The translations under genes were made by a program, and so were the position numbers. A DNA stretch of 64,000 bases, taken from Uranotaenia lowii. Its lineage: Eukaryota > Arthropoda > Insecta > Diptera > Culicidae. The notes beneath the pieces were generated by a model, which did no database searches, was not told the DNA's origin, and was given only the letters and a program-made list of their open reading frames with translations. The DNA lies in assembly GCF_029784155.1 (NCBI RefSeq), contig NC_073691.1, positions 63,108,822-63,172,821 of the forward strand, written 5' to 3'. Below, one piece after another: positions 56,975 through 64,000 of this stretch (position 1 is the first letter of the stretch; each line of letters begins with the position of its first letter).

Positions 56975-57319
56975 TTTGAAGGTTTCATGAAGATTGATGA
57001 AACGTGGCAATAAAAATCATCCTTATATCTTGTGAATTATCGTGGTTTTTCTCATACCAATATGCATAGTTGGGGTTTACAAAAGTTTCTTGAGCTGTAA
57101 TATCAAATGTAGCAACTCCTTTTCTACCATCAATTATAGTTTATTTTGATCCTTTTTTGGTTTAGGCCTATGGAAAAGTTTTCAGTCTAGAATTATGCTC
57201 AGTCATGTCATCAGTTCATCATAAATTTTCCAGAAAAACTCGGTCAAAAATGTATTTACGCAGGCTTTTTTAGGTCCAGTCTATCCACAAAAAGGTAACT
57301 TTTAACGCTAGACACCTAC
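56975..57319. other. Intron sequence downstream of the 57634-57320 exon
   Basis: No repeat recognised. Confidence 0.4.
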
Positions 57320-57634
57320 CTCATTTGCCGGTCGTACGCCACGGCCATGCTGGCTGGATCGTCTGGGTCGTACCCGACCAGGTGCTGATACTGAGGGTGG
57401 TGAGGGTGCCCGGCCAGCAGCGAATCGTACTGCTGATTGAGTGCTGCCGAGGTGATGAAGGACGCGTCTAGCAGGGTGTTGTTGTTATCATATCCCGGTG
57501 GTCCGCCGCCACTTCCGGGACCAAAGTGTATCAGATTATGCTGGCCGCCGGCGAACAGGAGCGACTCCGGCGGGCTGATCGATTGTGGTTTACTGCTCTG
57601 GAAAAACGAAACGCGCACCTTGGAGCGTTCCACT
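57320..57634 (-). CDS. Internal exon of the unidentified host gene (105 codons)
   Basis: Minus strand, acceptor CGCTTTTTTCCAG|A and donor AG|GTAGGTG, both in phase 2; length 315 is divisible by three. The peptide runs VERSKVRVSFFQSSKPQSIS, PPESLLFAGGQHNLIHFGPG, a glycine/proline turn, DNNNTLLDASFITSAALNQQ, YDSLLAGHPHHPQYQHLVGY and DPDDPASMAVAYDRQM. It is GC-richer than the surroundings, has balanced codons and no stops, so it is a secure coding exon. The His/Gln/Pro-rich middle looks disordered. No membrane segment or known domain is seen. It can join the 28285 exon (RQM-S-NGNELSD) or skip to the 9549 exon (RQM-S-TESGW). Product unknown. Confidence 0.75.
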
Positions 57635-57959
57635 CTGGAAAAAAGCGAGAAAAATAGAATGAGGTTAGCGTAAAATGGTAACATTAGGTCGCATGATTAC
57701 GTCAGTAGTTTCGTGGTCATTAATGGCACGAGGGTAGAAAGGGAGATAGGAAGTTACAATCAGGAAATGAAATCGAAGCGATACAAAATGCTAATCATTC
57801 AATTTTCTGCAAGTTAATGGTAATGCTTTAACCTTCAAATAACCTAGATTCCAGAAAAAAAGAGGTTAAAATCTTTATTTTTTCAACTAATCTTCCACAC
57901 AATCTATAACCATTTTTCAGGATTTTCACAAACCACGCTTAAAAAGGCAACTTCAGTTA

Positions 57960-58480
57960 ACTACTCAGCATAATGCAGTTGATAAAGTTTGGATTTTTAT
58001 TTCCCCACATCACGCTAAACAGTTGCAGCGACTGAAAAACTCGCGCCATTCGTTAGAATCCATTCTAGGTACAGGTACATTTGTACCGATTCGGTTTTCC
58101 CCACCGAAGAGGTGGCGCCTGAATGGCGACTGCATGTAGTAACAACGACACTACTAACCGATATATACTCACCACACGAATGATGCCAGCCATCCGTGTG
58201 GTATTGTAGTAAGATGGGTAGCGGTCGAATGAATTTCATTCCATTTTCATACCCGCCTCGTCCGGTTGTTGTGTGTGGTTGCTTGTCACCCAGCTGTGTG
58301 GGACATTTATGATGGGCTGGTGCTCATGTGGTGAAACGAAAACGAATGCGGTTTGAATGCATCCGATGGAGAGATGATGCAATATACGCCATTTAAAGGA
58401 ATTGTGCATTTAGTGGAGATGTTCTTGGAACTGTGGGCGCGAATACAGTTAGTCCGTGATGGGTCACGTTAGTGAATGGT
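57960..58480 (-). promoter_or_regulatory. GC-elevated block with a donor-like GTGAGT
   Basis: The minus strand reads CATTCGTGTG|GTGAGTATAT at 58173/58172, a good donor. Joined to the 57634 acceptor, the coding register would give a TGA at the junction, so if used it would be an untranslated leader exon or belong to another splice. No TATA box recognised. Confidence 0.3.
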
Positions 58481-58937
58481 GCATCGAGAGCCCTTTTCGT
58501 TGAGAAAAAAGTTTCAAAAATGTACAAAATATCTAGTGAGAAACGTCAGAATTTGTGGAACAACAAAAAATATTCTTTGACTGTAAGATAATGTCTGCAA
58601 GAGTCTACAAAACGTTGTCCCTTTATAGCCAAGAGTTTCTTATATGTAGAACGGGCTCTTAGAAGATTACTCTTTCGCTGGTGGCACTAACAATCGCTAG
58701 AGAAGTAACATGTAGCTTTGTAAGGAAGGGCCAGGTAGAGAAAGTACATAAACGAAAATTTCCCCATCACCTGCATGTTAAATCATTGAACTCAATAGGT
58801 TATGGCCCCAGCTTATCAAGAGCGGAAACTAACAGTTAGATTTAGGGAGGTTCGATTCTACTTGCTGCTAATAAGTGAAGAAGCAATCAGTACAGCGCAG
58901 CAGAATATGGATTCAAAAACAAAATGCATTAGTTGTA
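58481..58937. other. Unassigned sequence
   Basis: No repeat or exon recognised before the TA at 58938-58939. Confidence 0.35.
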
Positions 58938-58939
58938 CT

Positions 58940-59882
58940 AAGGGGTGATAAGGTCGATATTTGGTCAATATCAACTTGTCGTATTTATTTCAATTTTGCA
59001 TTTATAAAACCTTAACACCCCTCATTTTGAAGGTGTGTGTGTAGAATGTTGCTCCTATTTTGATTTTGGAATTCACTCTTCAGTTGTCAAAATGCCGTCC
59101 AAGGAAGAAGAGCAGCGTATCAAAATTTTGCTCGCGCATCGTGAAAATCCGAGCTACTCGCACGCAAAGCTGGCAAAATTGTTAAAAGTTGCCAAATCAA
59201 CCGTTACAAATGTAATTTAAGTGTTTGGGGAACGTTTGTCGACAGCCAGGTAGTCTGGATCGGGGGGAAATCGAAAACCGGAAGTCGCTGAGACGACAAA
59301 GAGAGTTGCCGGTAGTTTCAAGCGAAAACCCTAACCTCTCTCTCTGAGATGCCGCAAATAAGCTGGGTGTATCGTCTACAACCGTGCATCAAGCCAAAAA
59401 ACGAGCCGGACTATCGACTTACAAGAAGGTAGTGACTCCAAATCGCGATGATAAACAAAATACGACGGCCAAAGCGCGATCCCGAAGGCTGTACACGACG
59501 ATGCTGATGAAGTTTGACTGCGTGAAAATGGACGACGAAACCTACGTCAAAGCCGACTACAAGCCGCTTCCGGGACAGGAGTTTTATACGGCGAAAGGAA
59601 GGGGAAAGGTAGCAGATATTTTCAAGCACATGAAACTGTCAAAGTTCGCGAAGAAATATCTGGTTTGGCAAGCCATCTGTACCTGTGACTTGAAAAGCAG
59701 CATTTTCATAGCTTTCGGGACTGTCAACCAAGAAATTTACGTGAAAGAGTGTTTGAATAAACGTCTGCTGCCTTTCTTGAAGAAACACGGTTGTTTCGTA
59801 CTGTTTTGGCCGGATTTGGCATCTTGCCATTACGGTAAAAAGGCCATGGAGTGGTTCGCCGCCAACAAAACGTGCAGGTGGT
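58940..59882 (+). mobile_element. DD37E mariner element, copy C, 3' part missing
   Basis: It begins AGGGGTGATAAGG after TA and has the intact leader with the short GT run and ATTCACTCTTCAGTTGTCAA before ATG 59091. It is cut within the transposase at AACAAAACGTGCAGGTGGTT. Unrelated sequence (TGGGCTGGGGATTTTCCAGC) follows. No 3' terminal repeat was found downstream to 60.5 kb. Confidence 0.85.
59091..59880 (+). pseudogene. DD37E mariner transposase, truncated (copy C)
   Basis: MPSKEEEQRIKILLAHRENP starts the N-terminal helix-turn-helix; a TAA at 59218 arises from AAA (lysine in copies A and B). After a frame change, 59384-59880 is open: HQAKKRAGLSTYKKVVTPNR, MDDETYVKADYKPLPGQEFY, FAKKYLVWQAICTCDLKSS, ECLNKRLLPFLKKHGCF and the second aspartate in LFWPDLASCHYGK. 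The catalytic glutamate lies beyond the break, so no activity is possible. Copy C preserves the D1-D2 region best and was the reference for the deletions in copies A and B. Confidence 0.85.
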
Positions 59883-60570
59883 TCTGGGCTGGGGATTTTC
59901 CAGCGATTTCAGAGATTCAGGAATTCCCGAAATTTTTGGATTCCCAGGTCGAGAAATCCCGGGACAGGACACTCAAGATAAAATGCAAAAACAAAAACCA
60001 AATCCTTCTTCGAAAAATTCTATAAAATCAAGAATACAAAATGTGAATCAACTTCCATCTTCCAAAATTTGGTTCTTGGTCTTGTAATCTTTCGGATATT
60101 TGATTTTTTATTTGAAATTTACTTAAAATACTTCAAACTTTATATATTCCCCCCTTCGAGACTTTGGAAATGTTGGGGGTGACAAAAGAAGAAATTGATA
60201 TTTGTTCCAGCCTTAGAGAGTACTCAAAACTGACAAATGAATGAAAGTTTCATTCAATTAAAAACAAATACAAACCAAAGACTAAAACGACAAAAAGAGC
60301 TATAAAATGATAAAGAATGACAAAATTAGAAAATAGACAAAAAAAAAAAATTAAGAACAAATCATGAAAAGTGCTTAATGTATCAGAAACACGACTAGAC
60401 TAAAAATTATCGGAAATTGACTAAAAATTACGTTGATGATAATAATAACAGTTATTTTTGTAGTAATAAATGAAAAAAGTTGTTCAATATGTAAAAACTA
60501 ACATACATATATTGTAGACATAACAACAAAAGTGCAGAATGTATTTTGAACACTTTTTGGCATTATTGTC
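59883..60570. other. AT-rich sequence with ACAAAA-type words
   Basis: 59883-59975 has GAATTCCCGAAATTTTTGG and GAGAAATCCCGGGACAGG phrases from an unknown repeat. 60240-60400 has AAACGACAAAAAGAG-type words related to the next array. Confidence 0.4.
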
Positions 60571-60574
60571 TTTT

Positions 60575-61225
60575 TATGTTTTTTTAAAAAAAATTTATCT
60601 TTTTTATCTTTTTTTCAATCTTTTATTTATCTTTTTTTTTCATATTTTTTATCCTATTTAACTTTTTTCAAAACTTTTTTATTTTTGTTTTTATCTTTTT
60701 TAAAACTTTTTTCATCTTTCCTATGTGTTTCCTATGTTTCCTTGTTTTTATCTTTTTTTTATCTTTGTTTATCTTTTTTTATTCTTGTTTACCTTTTTTA
60801 CTTATCTGTTTTTTTATCTTTTTTATCTTATTTTTGTCTTTTATTTTAACTTTTTTTTATCTTCTTTATCTTTTTTTTATATTTTTTAATCTTTAATCAT
60901 TTTTTTTAATCTTTTTTTATTATTTTCTATCTTTTTAAATCATTTTTGAAAATTTTTGTCTTTTTGTTTTTTCATCTTTTATTTTATTTTTAACTTCTAT
61001 ATCTTTTTTTTTATTTTAAATTTTTTTTCAATATTTTCAAATCTTTTTTTTTATAATTTTTTATCTTTTTTTTAATTTTTTTGTCTTTTGTGGCTTTTTT
61101 TGTCTTTTTTTTAATCTTATTTTATTTATTTTAATTTTATTTTTATCTTTTGAAATTTTTTTAAATCTTTTATTTATTATTTTCTATCCTTTTTTAATCT
61201 TTTTTCATATTTTTTTTAAATGTTT
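60575..61225 (+). repeat. Degenerate T-rich flank of the minisatellite
   Basis: Irregular TTTTTTATC and TTTTTAATC variants with changing spacing; they grade into the regular array at about 61226. Confidence 0.75.
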
Positions 61226-62850
61226 TTAAATATTTTTTTTGTCTTTTTTGTTTCTTTTGCCTTTTTTGTATTTTTTGGCTTTTTTGTCTTTTTTGTTTTT
61301 TTGGTTTTTTTGTCTTTTTTTGTCTTTTTTGTCTTTTTTGTCTTTTTTTCTCTTTTTTGTCTTTTTTGTCTTTTTTGTCTTTTTTGTCCTTTTTGTCCTT
61401 TTTGTCTTTTTTGTCTTTTTTGTCTTTTTTGCCTTTTTTTTCTTTTTTGTCTTTTTTGTCTTTTTTGTATTTTTTGTCTTTTTTGTCTTTTTTGTCTTTT
61501 TTGTCTTTTTTGTCTTTTTTGGCTTTTTTGTCTTTTTTGTCTTTTTGTCTTTTTGTCTTTTTTGGTCTTTTTTTGTCTTTTTTGTCTTTTTTGTCTTTTT
61601 TCTCTTTTTTGTCTTTTTTGTCTTTTTTGTCTTTTTTGTCCTTTTTGTCCTTTTTGTCTTTTTTGTCTTTTTTGTCTTTTTTGTCTTTTTTGTCTTTTTT
61701 GTCTTTTTTGTCTTTTTTGTCTTTTTTGTCTTTTTTGTCTTTTTTGTCTTTTTTGTCTTTTTTGTCTTTTTTGTCTTTTTTGTCTTTTTTGTCTTTTTTG
61801 TCTTTTTTGTCTTTTTTGTCTTTTTTGTCTTTTTTGTCTTTTTTGTCTTTTTTGTCTTTTTTGTCTTTTTTGTCTTTTTTGTCTTTTTTGTCTTTTTTGT
61901 CTTTTTTGTCTTTTTTGTCTTTTTTGTCTTTTTTGTCTTTTTTGTCTTTTTTGTCTTTTTTGTCTTTTTTGTCTTTTTTGTCTTTTTTGTCTTTTTTGTC
62001 TTTTTTGTCTTTTTTGTCTTTTTTGTCTTTTTTGTCTTTTTTGTCTTTTTTGTCTTTTTTGTCTTTTTTGTCTTTTTTGTCTTTTTTGTCTTTTTTGTCT
62101 TTTTTGTCTTTTTTGTCTTTTTTGTCTTTTTTGTCTTTTTTGTCTTTTTTGTCTTTTTTGTCTTTTTTGTCTTTTTTGTCTTTTTTGTCTTTTTTGTCTT
62201 TTTTGTCTTTTTTGTCTTTTTTGTCTTTTTTGTCTTTTTTGTCTTTTTTGTCTTTTTTGTCTTTTTTGTCTTTTTTGTCTTTTTTGTCTTTTTTGTCTTT
62301 TTTGTCTTTTTTGTCTTTTTTGTCTTTTTTGTCTTTTTTGTCTTTTTTGTCTTTTTTGTCTTTTTTGTCTTTTTTGTCATTTTTGTCTTTTTTGTCTTTT
62401 TTGTCTTTTTTGTCTTTTTTGTCTTTTTTGTCTTTTTTGTCTTTTTTGTCTTTTTTGTCTTTTTTGTCTTTTTTGTCTTTTTTGTCTTTTTTGTCTTTTT
62501 TGTCCTTTTTGTCTTTTTTTGTCTTTTTTGTCTTTTTTGTCTTTTTTGTCTTTTTTGTCTTTTTTGTCTTTTTTGTCTTTTTTGTCTTTTTTTGTCTTTT
62601 TTGTCTTTTTTGTCTTTTTTGTCTTTTTTGTCTTTTTTGTCTTTTTTGTCTTTTTTGTCTTTTTTGTCTTTTTTGTCTTTTTTGTCTTTTTTGTCTTTTT
62701 TGTCTTTTTTGTCTTTTTTGTCTTTTTTGTCTTTTTTGTCTTTTTTGTCTTTTTTGTCTTTTTTGTCTTTTTTGTCTTTTTTGTCTTTTTTGTCTTTTTT
62801 GTCTTTTTTGTCTTTTTTGTCTTTTTTGTCTTTTTTGTCTATTTGTCTTT
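61226..62850 (+). repeat. (TTTTTTGTC)n minisatellite, about 180 units
   Basis: Nine-base unit, nearly perfect from about 61645 to 62375 (about 80 units without a change), with rare variants (GTCC, GTCA) and single-T insertions at about 62515 and 62588. Because nine is a multiple of three, all three forward frames stay open (VFF, SFL, LFC repeats), and the minus strand gives KTK repeats. The 384-555-residue frames here are artefacts. The right border is abrupt at TTTTGTCTATTTGTC, while the left border is gradual. Confidence 0.95.
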
Positions 62851-64000
62851 TTTGTTAGTTATTATCACTATTTTCACTTTAAATTGATTGTTATCGTTTT
62901 CTTAAAATTGGCACCAAAACATGGAAATAAACTTGGAATAATTCGCTAGCACACCTTCATACTTTTTTTTTCGAAACACCGTCTTTTTGTTGATATTAAA
63001 CAAAAATAAAATGATTGATTTCAAATGTCAAACTCACACCTCCATACCACTTTGTTAACTTATTCGCACCTGCATAAACAGATTGAAGGTCGCGCAATCG
63101 TCATTCCAACGTATGTTTAATGGGTGCTCTAAACGATTCCGAAATAAAATCACATGAAAAAAAACCGATTCACTATTGAACAAAGTGTTTCACACTGTAT
63201 GGATGGATGAGCGCCCAATGAATGAAGTTCAACTTCATACCAGAACAGACTGACCGACGACGACGACTCGTTTCCGATAAAAGCAAACACAGATTTCCGG
63301 TGTCACCCACCCGACAGGTTTCCATCATTCATCACCCAAACACTGAGGCTACGATTTGACAAAGTGCATCACCAATGGAGCGAATCCGGAACTAGGACGC
63401 CCTGTTGTTTGGCATAGCATCGAGCAGCGCAAAACGTGGGACTGTGTCATAATTGCACGGAGGAAAACAAGTAATAAATACCAAAACAAACACGAAAATG
63501 CATTTAGAGCGATTGTACAGTATACGAAGAACTCCGGGCTGTCGCAGTGCGGACCTGGAAAAAAGCGATTAGATAAATTTTCATCTGTGCCCCTCTTGTG
63601 GGAAAATCGAAAACTTATTTCCCACAGCTCTCAACTACTTCCTAACCGCAAACTAAACCATATTCAAGGAAACTGATCTCAAAAGACAAACCGCAGTAAC
63701 AAAATGTGCGAAAAAAACTGAACTTGCACGCTTCTCGAGTCGTATAAACATTGTAGTAGTGTCGATCGCTTACAGTGAATCTCTCTAAAGCGTAGAAGGT
63801 ATACTTTATGGAACACCAGTTGCACGGGCCGGCAGGATTCGAAATCGAGGGAAAGAAACACTTAGAATAAACAACACAAGAAAAAAAACACACAGGTTTT
63901 AAAAATAGTTCACGGTTCTGAGGAAAATTCGTTTTCTCCGCGCTGCCGCCTTGCCTTTGTTGATATCTGTTTTTGTCCGAAGTGATTTACTGCACCCACC
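62851..64000. other. GC-elevated terminal block of unknown role
   Basis: From about 63040 the composition is balanced, with ACCGACGACGACGACTCG near 63252. A 106-codon plus-strand frame (63356-63676) has ordinary composition but no splice sites, start context or motif I can defend. The block resembles the other GC-elevated intervals that may be promoters or leader exons of the host gene. Confidence 0.3.

Noticed and set aside
58015..58239. Coding first exon using the donor at 58172 and the ATG in CGGATGGCTGGC
   Set aside because: It would end in phase 0, while the next exon needs phase 2; the phase-2 register gives a TGA across the junction.
61220..62949. Open frames of 384-555 codons (VFF, SFL, LFC and KTK repeats)
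   Set aside because: They are translations of a 9-base minisatellite; every frame is open because the unit length is a multiple of three.

Overview
The window looks like nuclear DNA of a dipteran, most likely a mosquito. It is AT-rich, exons are tens of kilobases apart, and mobile DNA is very dense. It carries DD37E-type Tc1/mariner elements (a group described from mosquitoes), several TA-, TTAA- and 8-bp-TSD miniature elements, Helitron-like units with tandem repeats, and jockey/CR1-like LINE pieces. The host assignment is inference; no species-diagnostic gene is present.

Host genes. Minus-strand exons that splice together in phase are seen at 57634-57320 (105 codons), 28285-28199 (29 codons, phase 2-2 cassette) and 9549-9467 (28 codons). 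An alternative ATG-bearing exon at 10115-9892 ends in the same phase 2, so it can also join the 9549 exon. This suggests one minus-strand gene spanning most of the window with at least two promoters. I do not recognise its product. Inside its largest intron, on the plus strand, is a small apparently coding frame (36200-37047) with a TATA-like box upstream and AATAAA downstream. It is split by a Mutator-like miniature element and carries one in-frame TAG.

Layout. 1-656: mariner remnant. 1324-2281: inverted-repeat element with a GC-rich, hairpin-rich core. 3053-8542: 5.5-kb element with long inverted repeats, containing a TA miniature element and a hAT element. 9.4-10.2 kb: host exons. 10.6-11.7 kb: LINE and mariner relics. 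12.0-13.9 kb: two TIR elements. 14-28 kb: AT-rich intron with small repeats. 28.3-31.4 kb: LINE reverse transcriptase split by a hAT element. 33.8-37.2 kb: GC-richer block with the nested broken gene. 37.6-42.4 kb: tandem Helitron-like units. 43580-48764: complete LTR element with no coding interior. 52.7-54.0 kb, 55.7-57.0 kb and 58.9-59.9 kb: three DD37E transposons. 60.6-62.85 kb: a 9-bp minisatellite. 63-64 kb: GC-richer sequence of unknown role.

The strongest unusual signals are: the LTR element with 434-bp repeats, 5-bp TSD ATAAC and a non-coding interior of about 146-bp tandem repeats plus a long polypurine tract; the hairpin-rich core at 1617-1870; the nested gene whose frame closes up when one MULE and one TSD copy are removed; and the (TTTTTTGTC)n array. 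All calls come from reading the sequence by eye; no database search was possible.
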